The notes under the pieces were generated by a model. The model saw only the letters and a list, made by a program, of their open reading frames with translations. It had not been told where the DNA came from and ran no database searches. A program made the translations under genes and the position numbers. This document shows positions 6,430 through 14,183 of a stretch of DNA of 16,098 nt, piece after piece. The number at the start of each line of letters is the position of its first letter. Position 1 is the stretch's first letter. Origin of the DNA: an uncultured Oscillospiraceae bacterium (GTDB lineage Bacteria; Bacillota_A; Clostridia; Oscillospirales; Oscillospiraceae); the NCBI GenBank assembly GCA_900757695.1, contig CAAEOU010000138.1:1-16098 (forward strand). The letters run 5' to 3'.

Positions 6430-7293
6430 TCAATACTGATCCGCCCAAGTCCAGGTTTCCGGTCTGGGAATGTATCCCCATGTATAGGCATCCGTCCCTG
6501 CTGGGCCAACACTTTCAGGAAAGCCTGGAATGGTTAATCCACCATCAACCAGCAACGTCTCTCCTGTAATATACGAAGCTTTATCGGAGGCCAGAAAAAA
6601 GACTGCCTCTGCAATATCCTCTGGTTTGCCTTTTCTCCCCAAGGGGACACGCTCGGCAAACTCATCCTTTGCCTGAACGATCTTCTCGGGCATACCTGTC
6701 GCCAGCAATTCCGCATTTGTGCGCACCTTGATTGCTCCCGGTGCAACCCCATTCATACGAATCCCAAACGGAGCAAGATCCAGCGCGAAACATTTTACCA
6801 TCTGATTAAGGCCGGCCTTAAACCCACTGTATAAGCCGGCATTGGGCATAGCCCTTTCAGCCCGCATGGACGAAATGACAATGATGCAGCCTTTCACGTT
6901 GTGTTTTACCATATACCGCGCGGTTTCCCGGCTACACAAAATTGCCGCTCGCAAATCTGCACGCATCAATTTGTCCATTTCCACCGTATCAATGTCCAGC
7001 AAGCCGCCACCCAAACCTGGACGGATTGCATTGTTTACAAATACATCCACGCCTCCCAACTCTTGAATAGACTCGTGGATAAATGCTTCTGCCGTACCTT
7101 CTTCCTCCAGAACGGCTTTGTGGAGGAAACACCTTCCGCCACATGCCCTCACTTTTTCAGCCACTTCCTCTGCCGACTCTCGGGAATGTGCGTAGCTGAG
7201 AGAGACATCATATCCTGCTTGTGCAAACTTTACTGCAATAGCAGCCCCGATTCCGCGGTTCCCAGCAGTAATGATCATTTTTTTGCGTTCCAT
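6430..7293 (-). CDS. SDR-family dehydrogenase with altered motifs, copy 1
   Basis: A 287-residue short-chain dehydrogenase/reductase. Family marks are the Rossmann motif TAGNRGIG (9-16), VNNAI (about 86-90), ISS (S141/S142) and Y155-SGF-K159, then a late GGLTIPG. Three conserved positions are changed: the first glycine of TGxxxGxG is alanine (A10), NNAG reads NNAI, and the usual catalytic Asn in the helix before the serine appears to be Asp (about residue 112, MRADLRA). The Ser-Tyr-Lys triad is kept, so activity is possible but cofactor binding or chemistry may differ. The start at 7293 is preceded by GGAGG. About 30 residues follow the normal SDR end and contain YTWGY. It sits between the permease (28-bp gap) and a lactonase, so oxidation of a sugar to its lactone is the likely job. 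Confidence 0.88.
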   Translation of the reverse strand: MERKKMIITAGNRGIGAAIAVKFAQAGYDVSLSYAHSRESAEEVAEKVRACGGRCFLHKAVLEEEGTAEAFIHESIQELGGVDVFVNNAIRPGLGGGLLDIDTVEMDKLMRADLRAAILCSRETARYMVKHNVKGCIIVISSMRAERAMPNAGLYSGFKAGLNQMVKCFALDLAPFGIRMNGVAPGAIKVRTNAELLATGMPEKIVQAKDEFAERVPLGRKGKPEDIAEAVFFLASDKASYITGETLLVDGGLTIPGFPESVGPAGTDAYTWGYIPRPETWTWADQY

Positions 7294-7321
7294 ACTCTTG
7301 CTACCTCCATCAAAAATTTTT

Positions 7322-8308
7322 TCAATCTTTCTCACGTCGCTTTTTTAAAATGTCCAGATAAACCGCCAGAAGAATAATGATTCCTTTGATGATATATTGC
7401 CAGAAGGAATTGATATTCAGCAGATTCAATCCGTTTGTTAAAACGCCCAATACCAAAACACCAATAATCGTTCCCCCCAATTTTCCTACGCCACCGGAGA
7501 ACGAAACACCACCCAACACCGACGCTGCAATAGCATCCAACTCAAAACCATCCCCGGCAGTTGGCTGGCCAGAATACATACGTGCTGCCAAAATTATTCC
7601 CGAAAAGGAAGCGAGGGCACCGCACAGGGTATATACAATGATTTTGACTTTCTTGATATTGATTCCCGAAAATCGGGCAGCTTCTTCGTTTCCTCCAACC
7701 GCGTATAACTGTCTTCCAAATTTACTTCTTCCCAAAATCAAAATCATAACCGCCAGCAATACAAATGAATAAATGACCGGCAGCGGTATGCCCAAAAAGT
7801 AGCCAACACCCAAAAAGTTAAAAACAGGATTCCTTGCACTGATTGGTTGTCCGTTTGCATAGACGTTTACGATGCCGCGGGCAATGTTTTGGGTGGCCAA
7901 AGTGACCACAAAGGGCGGCATATTTGTGTAGGCAATGATCAGGCCGTTCAATAGGCCAAACAAAGCCCCAAGCGTAAAGGCGAGCAATACTGCCAATCCC
8001 AAATTCATACCATCCGAGATAAAACTGGCACAAAGCAGTCCCGAAAACGCCAGGATCGCGCCAACTGATAGGTCAATACCCCCGATAATGATCGCCATGG
8101 TAAGCCCGATCGCTAAGTTGCTATTGGTCGCCACTTGCCGCAACACATTCAAAATGTTGTCCTTGGTAAAAAATGCTGGCGTTGCAATGCTAAGCCCCAC
8201 ACAAAGGATTATAAAAGCCACCAGAATGGCCAAATTTTCCTTAAAGTAAGTCGTGATACCTTTCTTTACCCGTGCGGAAAAACTATGATTTATCACTTCC
8301 GTATTCAT
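7322..8308 (-). CDS. Sugar ABC transporter permease, RbsC-like
   Basis: A 328-residue, very hydrophobic membrane protein with about 8-10 predicted helices. It carries the marks of RbsC/AraH-type permeases: GGIDLSVGA near residue 85, the cytoplasmic loop AVGGNEEAARFSGI that contacts the ATPase, and LGGVSFSGGVGKLGGT near the C-terminus. It ends in a basic KKRREKD tail. With the ATPase and binding protein upstream, it imports a monosaccharide-like substrate across the cytoplasmic membrane. The start at 8308 follows the ATPase stop by one base (TAG-A-ATG), with GGGAGG inside the ATPase's last codons. Confidence 0.95.
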   Translation of the reverse strand: MNTEVINHSFSARVKKGITTYFKENLAILVAFIILCVGLSIATPAFFTKDNILNVLRQVATNSNLAIGLTMAIIIGGIDLSVGAILAFSGLLCASFISDGMNLGLAVLLAFTLGALFGLLNGLIIAYTNMPPFVVTLATQNIARGIVNVYANGQPISARNPVFNFLGVGYFLGIPLPVIYSFVLLAVMILILGRSKFGRQLYAVGGNEEAARFSGINIKKVKIIVYTLCGALASFSGIILAARMYSGQPTAGDGFELDAIAASVLGGVSFSGGVGKLGGTIIGVLVLGVLTNGLNLLNINSFWQYIIKGIIILLAVYLDILKKRREKD

Positions 8309-8309
8309 T

Positions 8310-9806
8310 CTATTTCCCTCCCGTGGCATAGTTCATAATAGTTTCCTGCGAAAAGGCGCCTCTATTTAATTCACCGGTCACCCGGCCGCCGCTCATCACA
8401 TAAATCCTATCACACATTCCTATAATTTCTGGCAGTTCAGAGGAGATCATAATAATCGAGACCCCTTGCTCACAAAGTGCATTGATGATCGCATAGATCT
8501 CGGCTTTTGCTCCTACATCCACACCTCTGGTAGGTTCATCCAGAATCAATATCTGGGGATGGCTAGCCAACCACTTGCCAATCAACACTTTCTGCTGGTT
8601 TCCCCCGGACAGGTTGCCAACCCGTTGCCTGCTGGAGGACGCCTTGATTGACATTGCATCTACATATTGATCGATAATCTTTTCTTCTTTGCTCCGATCC
8701 ACATGAATGCCACGGATAAACTCTCCGAGGACGGCCAGTGTCAAATTGAAGCCTACAGAATTATTTAGAACAAGTCCCTCTTTCTTTCGGTCTTCCGGAA
8801 CCAGAGCCACACCGACTTTCAGTGCATCTGATATGCCGTTTAACATGACTGGTTTTCCTCCGACATATACTTCACCACCAGTCCGCTTCTCAATCCCGAT
8901 CATGCTTTTCATAAGTTCTGACCGGCCAGATCCAATCAATCCTGCAAAGCCCAGAATTTCTCCCTTCCTCAGGAAAAAACTTCCGTCCTTTACGCTCTTC
9001 CCTCTTATGTGTTTTGCTTCCAGCACACGATCCCCAAGCGGGCGTTCCGTATGGATATAATATTCATCCAATGTTCGTCCCACCATCATTTTGATAAGCT
9101 CGTTCCGGTTGGTCTTTTCAGTAGAAACCGTTCCGACTCGCTCACCATCGCGCATTACCGTTATTCTGTCGCAGATACGAAACAGTTCTTCCAGTTTATG
9201 CGAAATATAAATGATCCCGATATTTTGTGCCTTCAACTGCTTAATCAATGCAAACAGGTGCTCTACTTCCGTATCTGTAAGAGAAGATGTCGGCTCATCC
9301 ATCACAACGATTTTTGCTTTAGCCGAAATAGCCTTAACTATCTCTACCATCTGCTGTTGAGCGATACTTAATGTCGCCACTTTTCGGGAGGCATCAATAT
9401 TCATACCGAACCCGTCAATCAGAGCTTGCGCTTCGGTATTCATTCTCCGGTAGTTGACTCCACCTAACCTGGTCGTGGGTTCTCTGCCCATAAAGATGTT
9501 TTCGGCAATCGTCATATTGGGCACAAGCATAATTTCCTGGTGGATGATGCTGATGCCTGTTTCTCTGGCATCGGCAACACTATTGATAAGCGTTTCCTTC
9601 CCTTGGATGACGATTTTTCCTTCTTCAGCACGATAAATTCCGCCCAGCACTTTGATAAGGGTAGATTTTCCCGCTCCATTCTCCCCCAGCAGAGCGTGGA
9701 CTTCTCCAGATTTAAGGTCGAAGTCTACATTTTTTAATGCGTAAACACCAGGAAATTTTTTGTGGATGTTTTTCATTTGCAACAATAGTTCCGCCAATCC
9801 ATTCAC
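8310..9806 (-). CDS. Sugar ABC transporter ATP-binding protein, RbsA/MglA-like
   Basis: About 498 residues with two fused ABC domains, as in RbsA, MglA and XylG. The first half has Walker A GENGAGKST (41-49), a Q-loop in IIHQEIM, the signature region LSIAQQQM and Walker B IVVMDEPTS. The second half has a degenerate P-loop GLIGSGRSEL, signature LSGGNQQKV and Walker B ILILDEPTRGVD. This asymmetry is normal for the family. It powers uptake through the adjacent permease. The start is uncertain: the longest frame opens with GTG at 9806 overlapping an AAGAAGGTG stretch. A TTG at 9797, 8 nt after that purine-rich site, is an equally good choice. The gap to the binding-protein gene (96 nt) holds a hairpin. 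Confidence 0.95.
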   Translation of the reverse strand: MNGLAELLLQMKNIHKKFPGVYALKNVDFDLKSGEVHALLGENGAGKSTLIKVLGGIYRAEEGKIVIQGKETLINSVADARETGISIIHQEIMLVPNMTIAENIFMGREPTTRLGGVNYRRMNTEAQALIDGFGMNIDASRKVATLSIAQQQMVEIVKAISAKAKIVVMDEPTSSLTDTEVEHLFALIKQLKAQNIGIIYISHKLEELFRICDRITVMRDGERVGTVSTEKTNRNELIKMMVGRTLDEYYIHTERPLGDRVLEAKHIRGKSVKDGSFFLRKGEILGFAGLIGSGRSELMKSMIGIEKRTGGEVYVGGKPVMLNGISDALKVGVALVPEDRKKEGLVLNNSVGFNLTLAVLGEFIRGIHVDRSKEEKIIDQYVDAMSIKASSSRQRVGNLSGGNQQKVLIGKWLASHPQILILDEPTRGVDVGAKAEIYAIINALCEQGVSIIMISSELPEIIGMCDRIYVMSGGRVTGELNRGAFSQETIMNYATGGK

Positions 9807-9842
9807 CTTCTTCTCGTGTTTTGGCGACAGCCCACCTCAGGA

Positions 9843-9880
9843 TGGGCCACCTCTGCTTCCAGTAGTTCAAAGGTGGCCCA
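9843..9880 (-). promoter_or_regulatory. Intercistronic hairpin between binding-protein and ATPase genes
   Basis: TGGGCCACCT (9843-9852) and AGGTGGCCCA (9871-9880) form a perfect 10-bp stem with an 18-nt loop in the 96-nt gap. There is no U-run, so it more likely protects or processes mRNA, or causes partial attenuation, than ends transcription. Such hairpins after binding-protein genes commonly raise their level over the membrane parts. Confidence 0.75.
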
Positions 9881-9902
9881 AGTGTCCTGCCTTACTGTTT
9901 GT

Positions 9903-10898
9903 TTACTGCCAAGAATCTACACCGTATTCGTCAAGATTGTCGGGGCTGATTAAGAACGTTTCAACCACTTCTTCATTTTCAAATGTTTCCCCTGCCAGCA
10001 GGCGGTATGCAAGGTCTACCGACCCTTCCGCAAGCCCCTTGGGAGACTGAGCGCCAGAGCCATGCATCGTACCGTCCTGCATAGCCTTTTTCCCATCGGG
10101 AGAACCGTCGATTCCATACACATGCACTTGCCCCGCTTTTCCGGCTCCTTCCAATACGGCGACACATCCAAGGGCGGCTTGATCCGTAACAGCAAAGAAC
10201 GCATCCAAATCGGGGTGAGCCTGGAGAATATTTTCCGCGGGTTCCATCGCGGTCTGCAGTTCTCCTTTCCCATCCTGAATCGCAACCACCTCGATGTTAT
10301 CGTTCAAAGCTTCTTTAAATCCGTTTTCACGATCCATCGTTGACTCCCCAACAGGACTGTTGAGAATGGCGACCTTGGCTCCATCCGGGAAATCTTCATT
10401 CACACGTTCCCCGACGACCTTGCCGGCGTTATAGTTATCGCTGACCAGGATGGCATCAGCAAGGTCTGTATCCATGACCCGGTTATCAAAATTCACCACA
10501 AGTACACCTTTTTCCTTGCAAGCCTCCAGTGCCGGGCGAATTCCCTGGGAATCGTATGGGCACAGGATCAATACATCTATCCCTTGTGTGATCATATCTT
10601 CAATTTGAGAGATCTGTTTCATGGGATCGTATTGTGGGTCAAAGCTCACAAACGTATCCCCATTTGCTTCCACCTTGCTCTTGATGATGTCCTCAATATA
10701 AATGAAGTAGGGATTGTTCATGGAGGGAACGGACATTCCGATCATGCAGCTTTCCTCTTCCGTTGAATCGCTGGCTGAAGAGGAAGAAGATGCCGTTTCT
10801 TCAGATTGCAGAGATGTACTCGCTGTGCCAGAGGTGCAGCCGTACAGCAACGACGCCCCCAGCATCATAGACATGGCAAAGGAAATCACTTTTTTCAT
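9903..10898 (-). CDS. Sugar ABC transporter substrate-binding lipoprotein, RbsB-like
   Basis: A 331-residue protein with a lipoprotein signal: a basic N-terminus, a hydrophobic stretch and the lipobox LLYGC, so Cys21 is the likely lipidated residue. A Ser/Glu-rich linker (about 22-50) tethers the binding domain to the outer face of the membrane. The domain shows the periplasmic-binding fold of the ribose/galactose type: MSVPSMNNPYF, DMITQGIDVLILCPYDSQG, VVNFDNRV, SDNYNAGKVVGE, AFFAVTDQAALG and YGIDGSPDGKKAM. AAGGAG lies 7 nt before the ATG. Hairpins on both sides of the gene suggest a stabilised, more abundant message. The ligand is probably a pyranose or related compound; sequence alone does not decide it. 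Confidence 0.94.
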   Translation of the reverse strand: MKKVISFAMSMMLGASLLYGCTSGTASTSLQSEETASSSSSASDSTEEESCMIGMSVPSMNNPYFIYIEDIIKSKVEANGDTFVSFDPQYDPMKQISQIEDMITQGIDVLILCPYDSQGIRPALEACKEKGVLVVNFDNRVMDTDLADAILVSDNYNAGKVVGERVNEDFPDGAKVAILNSPVGESTMDRENGFKEALNDNIEVVAIQDGKGELQTAMEPAENILQAHPDLDAFFAVTDQAALGCVAVLEGAGKAGQVHVYGIDGSPDGKKAMQDGTMHGSGAQSPKGLAEGSVDLAYRLLAGETFENEEVVETFLISPDNLDEYGVDSWQ

Positions 10899-10933
10899 TG
10901 TATTACGCTCCTTTTTGTTTGTTTTTATACCTA

Positions 10934-10956
10934 GCCTTCATCTGCGGAATGAAGGC
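10934..10956 (-). promoter_or_regulatory. Intercistronic hairpin between SDR 2 and binding-protein genes
   Basis: GCCTTCAT (10934-10941) and ATGAAGGC (10949-10956) form a perfect 8-bp stem with a 7-nt loop just after the SDR stop. On the minus strand it is followed by TAGGTATAAAAAC, which is not a clean U-tract. A processing or stabilising hairpin at the 5' side of the binding-protein message is the simplest reading. Confidence 0.7.
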
Positions 10957-10959
10957 GCG

Positions 10960-11835
10960 TTACCAATTCTCCATTTGTTCGTCCGAAAGACGTTTTTGCG
11001 TACACCACCCGTATACGCTTTCATCCTTTTCAACGGTTATGTCTGTCATTCCCGGAAGGACAAGACCCCCGTCCACAACCAAGGTTGCTCCCGTGATGTA
11101 GGCAGCTTCCTCAGATGCGAGCCACAGTACCGCGTTTCCTATTTCCTCGGGCCTTCCCAGCCGACGCAGGGGAATCTCGTCGCCAAATTTTCTGCGGTGT
11201 ATGACTTCAGACTGTGGAATCTCTTCGTCTTGGATCACCTGCTCTGTGAACGTATCAATCGCTCCTGGTAAAATACAATTGACCCGAATGCCGTACGGCG
11301 CAGCATCCAACGCCACGTTTCCCGTACTCCGCAGAATTGCCGCTTTTATCCCACCGTACAAAGAAAATTTTTGATGAGAACGGATGGCGCTTTCTGATGA
11401 GATATTTACAATATTGCCCTTTTTTCCGTTTTTGATCCAGTAGCGAAGCGCGTCTCGCATCAGCAGCATATAACCTCGGTAATTCACGGCATAAACCTCA
11501 TCTATATGCTCAGCCGTATATTCATACTGGTAGGCTCGCGGCGGCATGATGGCGGCATTGTTCACAAGCAGATCGATCCCACCGAGACTTTTTGCCGCCG
11601 ACTTAACAACGGTCTCTACGACACTTGGATCCCGGAAATCAGCTTTAAGCGCAACACAGCGGCGTCCCAGCTTTTCGATGCTCCTTTTCAGTTCTTCCGC
11701 ATATGAATCCTTAAAATAGTAGGTAAAGAAAACATTATACCCGGCCTGCGCCAACCGCAGTGCGATGCCTTTTCCGATGCCTCTTTCGGCTCCTGTTACA
11801 ATAGCGTTCTTCCCGCTTTCTTCATAATAGACCAT
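10960..11835 (-). CDS. SDR-family dehydrogenase, copy 2
   Basis: A 291-residue short-chain dehydrogenase with all expected motifs: TGAERGIG (14-21), VNNAA (about 91-95), the tetrad Asn in AVNYRG (about 118), ISSES (S146/S147), Y160-GGI-K164, a PGAI motif and VVDGGLVLPG. NAD(P)-dependent oxidation of a sugar hydroxyl to a lactone or ketone is the probable reaction. The start at 11835 has GGAGG 9 nt upstream; the earlier ATG at 11844 lies too close to that site. As in copy 1, about 30 residues extend past the usual end and include a Tyr/Trp-Gly pair (VYGW). It lies directly after lactonase 2 (25-bp gap), which mirrors the SDR 1/lactonase 1 pair on the other side of the transporter genes. Confidence 0.9.
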   Translation of the reverse strand: MVYYEESGKNAIVTGAERGIGKGIALRLAQAGYNVFFTYYFKDSYAEELKRSIEKLGRRCVALKADFRDPSVVETVVKSAAKSLGGIDLLVNNAAIMPPRAYQYEYTAEHIDEVYAVNYRGYMLLMRDALRYWIKNGKKGNIVNISSESAIRSHQKFSLYGGIKAAILRSTGNVALDAAPYGIRVNCILPGAIDTFTEQVIQDEEIPQSEVIHRRKFGDEIPLRRLGRPEEIGNAVLWLASEEAAYITGATLVVDGGLVLPGMTDITVEKDESVYGWCTQKRLSDEQMENW

Positions 11836-11860
11836 ATCGATCATCCTCCTGGCCATTGCG

Positions 11861-12946
11861 TTATGGATTTGTAATCACCGCAGATGTCACAGCGGCAGCT
11901 TCCGGTACATGCACCCGCCCACACACTTTACCGATCGTTCCATGCTTTTCTTCGTATTCCAGGCTGACCACTTCGTGATCTGCCTGGTTGCACACGATGA
12001 TAAAACGGTGATCTGGCGTAAATTCAAACATTCGCGGACATTTTCCTCCACACGGAAAGCAGACAGGCGAATGTACGCTTCCATCGTGTTCGTTGATTGT
12101 CAACCGGAAAATCTGGTCTTGCCCGTTCCTGTAATAGCCACGCACACTGGCAAATACATATTTTCCATCTGGGGAAATTTGGATCTCTGCTCCCTGAATC
12201 TCTGCCCGTTCTAGCAGGGCTTTCGGTAAGAGGCACGTTTTTTGCTTGAAAGAAAGCTCTCCGCTTTGCTGATCAAATCCGAACACATAAATCGCAGTAT
12301 CCATTTCGGTAAACAAATACAGGCATCCATTCGTTGGATGAAAGACCAAATGGCGAGGTCCGCCCCCAGGCGCTACATTTGCCCTATGGCGCAGCGTCAG
12401 CTCCCCACTTATCGGTTCATACGACGCAAGATGAATGCGGTCTGCACCCAGATCCGGGATCGCTACCCATCGCCCGGAAGGATCAAACACGACCTGATGG
12501 GGGTTGGGCTGTGTTTGACGCTCCAGCGGGCCATGTCCATCGGGCATTCTTACATTGCATACGACCTCTGTTGGAACACCTTTGCTATCCAAGCTACACA
12601 CGATCACGTTCGCAGTTTTCCAGCAGGCAACAAGGATAAACCGTTGATCCGGGGACATCTGCGCGTGAACACAACCTTCACCCGGCAAATTTAAAGCACT
12701 CTTGAATAGCAGCTCTTCTCCATTGAGGTGGTAAAACGTCAATGCGCCGTCCTCCAGGCGTTCTGAAACCGTATAGATACCCGTGCCTGTCTTGTTGCTG
12801 ATCAGGAAGGACGGGTTATACCCGTCGTTTCTTTCGCTTACGTGTGTAAGGCTTCCCTTTTCCCCATCCATCCTTACTACATGGATGCCATAGCTTCCCT
12901 TAAAGGTCTTGTAATCCAACGTTCCTACACAAAAAAGCGTTTCCAT
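11861..12946 (-). CDS. Lactonase, seven-bladed beta-propeller, copy 2
   Basis: A 361-residue member of the same beta-propeller lactonase family as 5346-6413. It shares AIPDLGADRI, GGGPRHLVFHPTNG, LFTEMDTAIYVFGFD and PCGGKCPRMFEF. In the last motif the GPRH of copy 1 reads CPRM, so the two copies are diverged paralogues and may act on different lactones. The start at 12946 is preceded by AAAGGGTG; a GTG four codons earlier is possible. It is the first catabolic gene after the regulator gene (24-bp gap). It has no signal peptide and is therefore cytoplasmic. Confidence 0.87.
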   Translation of the reverse strand: METLFCVGTLDYKTFKGSYGIHVVRMDGEKGSLTHVSERNDGYNPSFLISNKTGTGIYTVSERLEDGALTFYHLNGEELLFKSALNLPGEGCVHAQMSPDQRFILVACWKTANVIVCSLDSKGVPTEVVCNVRMPDGHGPLERQTQPNPHQVVFDPSGRWVAIPDLGADRIHLASYEPISGELTLRHRANVAPGGGPRHLVFHPTNGCLYLFTEMDTAIYVFGFDQQSGELSFKQKTCLLPKALLERAEIQGAEIQISPDGKYVFASVRGYYRNGQDQIFRLTINEHDGSVHSPVCFPCGGKCPRMFEFTPDHRFIIVCNQADHEVVSLEYEEKHGTIGKVCGRVHVPEAAAVTSAVITNP

Positions 12947-12970
12947 TTTTATATGCACCCTTTCTCCCAG

Positions 12971-13984
12971 TCATCTGCACATAACGATTTTGGACGGAAT
13001 GATTTTCCTGCTGCGGGGCATGTCAGGATACTGTATTCGCGTCACCAGCATTCCTGCCGCCATTCGCCCCATCGCCCGCGGATCTCTTTCCAAGCGGTTA
13101 TATTTAAGGCCGAATATATCATATTCATCCAACTTGTCAAACGCCATGACACTGACGTCCTTTTCCAGTTCAACCTTCTCTTCTATACAAGCTTTGATAA
13201 AACCGATCGTTGTAAAATTGTTGGCTGTAAAAATCGCCGGTGGAAGCATTCCCGCTTGGATCATGCTTTTTCCGATCCGATACGCCGTTTCTACGGTATA
13301 ATCGCCCACAAAAACAAGGCTGGGGTCGACCTTAAGGCCGCTGTCCTTCAGTGCTTTTATATAGCCTCTGTGGCGTTCCCTTACCACTTTGTTTTTTCTG
13401 TCGCCCGTAATGATGCCGATTTGCCGATGGCCAGACGATATCATTGCTTTCACAGCATGATACGCACCGTCAAAATTATCAAAGAAGACACCGTCCCACA
13501 GATCCAAATCAACAGGTGCATCCAAAAGCACCGTGGGCGCTGAAATGCTCTCCAACTGAGAGCGGAACAATTTCGCCTTTTCCGGTACATCGTAGTCAAT
13601 TACCGGGGAGATTATGATGCCCCTTACTCTCTTCTCCTGCAGCATCCGAAGCGCCTGTTCCTCTTTGTCCGGGGTGCGATCTGTATTGCAAAAGATTATA
13701 TTCATGTCATTTTTGTCGATCACTTCACTGATCCCTTCAAATGCGCGCGCAAAATACGGGTTCGTGATTTCTGAGACGACCACTCCAATCGTGTTGGACA
13801 TTTGTTTAGACAGATTTCTTGCAGTAACCCAGGGCGTATAATTGCTTTCGGCAATGACTTTCTCCACACGTTCACGCGTTTCTTTTCCTACATACCCAGA
13901 ATTATTGAGTACTCTGGATACTGTGGATTTTGCTACATTGGCCGCTTGGGCAATATCTTCGATTGTTAGCAATTTTTCCCCCAT
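12971..13984 (-). CDS. LacI/GalR-family transcriptional regulator
   Basis: A 337-residue regulator. The N-terminal helix-turn-helix is clear (TIEDIAQAANVAKSTVSRVL, about 7-26), followed by the hinge region YTPWVTARNLS and the sugar-binding core starting IGVVVSEITNPYF. The hinge has Trp where most relatives have Asn. The C-terminal domain is of the ribose-binding type, matching the transporter's binding protein. GAGG lies 8 nt before the ATG. It is the first gene of the operon and is preceded by a promoter with a palindromic LacI-type operator, so it most likely represses its own operon and is released by a pathway sugar or intermediate. The effector is unknown. Confidence 0.94.
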   Translation of the reverse strand: MGEKLLTIEDIAQAANVAKSTVSRVLNNSGYVGKETRERVEKVIAESNYTPWVTARNLSKQMSNTIGVVVSEITNPYFARAFEGISEVIDKNDMNIIFCNTDRTPDKEEQALRMLQEKRVRGIIISPVIDYDVPEKAKLFRSQLESISAPTVLLDAPVDLDLWDGVFFDNFDGAYHAVKAMISSGHRQIGIITGDRKNKVVRERHRGYIKALKDSGLKVDPSLVFVGDYTVETAYRIGKSMIQAGMLPPAIFTANNFTTIGFIKACIEEKVELEKDVSVMAFDKLDEYDIFGLKYNRLERDPRAMGRMAAGMLVTRIQYPDMPRSRKIIPSKIVMCR

Positions 13985-14019
13985 CTTTCGTACCTCACTT
14001 GTGGAACCTGGAACAAATG

Positions 14020-14058
14020 TGGAACCGGTTTTCTCTTTTTGATGGGCATATTATAGCA
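14020..14058 (-). promoter_or_regulatory. Operon promoter (extended -10) with LacI-type operator
   Basis: On the minus strand TGCTATAAT (14058-14050) is a consensus extended -10 box. The -35 box is weak (about 14073-14078), which extended -10 promoters tolerate. Just downstream, TGGAACCGGTTTTC (14020-14033, plus-strand reading) is a near-palindrome with a central CG, like LacI/GalR operators. It covers about +10 to +24, where a bound repressor would block transcription. Two direct copies of TGTGGAACC (14000-14008 and 14018-14026) lie in the leader. A catabolite-repression (cre) site is a weaker alternative (about 11 of 14 consensus positions). Confidence 0.7.
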
Positions 14059-14093
14059 GAAAATTTTCGGAAATCTACTGGTAAAAAGTACAA

Positions 14094-14156
14094 TCATTTG
14101 CTCTTTTTTTTGTCACTAACTACGAAAATTGGTTTCGATATGAGTTCAGATAACAT
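14094..14156 (-). CDS. 20-codon ORF with strong ribosome site (leader peptide or gene remnant)
   Basis: GGAGG (14166-14162) lies 5 nt before the ATG at 14156, and the frame runs 20 codons to TGA at 14094-14096. The peptide starts MLSELISKPIFV and ends with a lysine-rich SDKKKSK. I do not recognise it. The start recalls PRC-barrel proteins (LSELxGKPV), so it could be the cut-off start of such a gene at an insertion border. It could instead be a leader peptide behind the folded region at 14184-14285. The operon promoter begins just after it. Confidence 0.4.
   Translation of the reverse strand: MLSELISKPIFVVSDKKKSK
14123..14137. promoter_or_regulatory. Possible second operator upstream of the promoter
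   Basis: CGAAA (14123-14127) and TTTCG (14133-14137) form an inverted repeat whose minus-strand left half (GAAACC) resembles the main operator. The centres are about 103 bp apart, close to ten helical turns, which would suit repressor looping. It lies inside the small ORF, so chance is a real alternative. Confidence 0.3.
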
Positions 14157-14183
14157 AGTCACCTCCAATGTAGTAGTTATTAG

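Noticed and set aside
12240..12700. Plus-strand frames of 101 and 150 codons inside the second lactonase gene
   Set aside because: They are shadows of a clear beta-propeller lactonase on the minus strand and have no ribosome sites.
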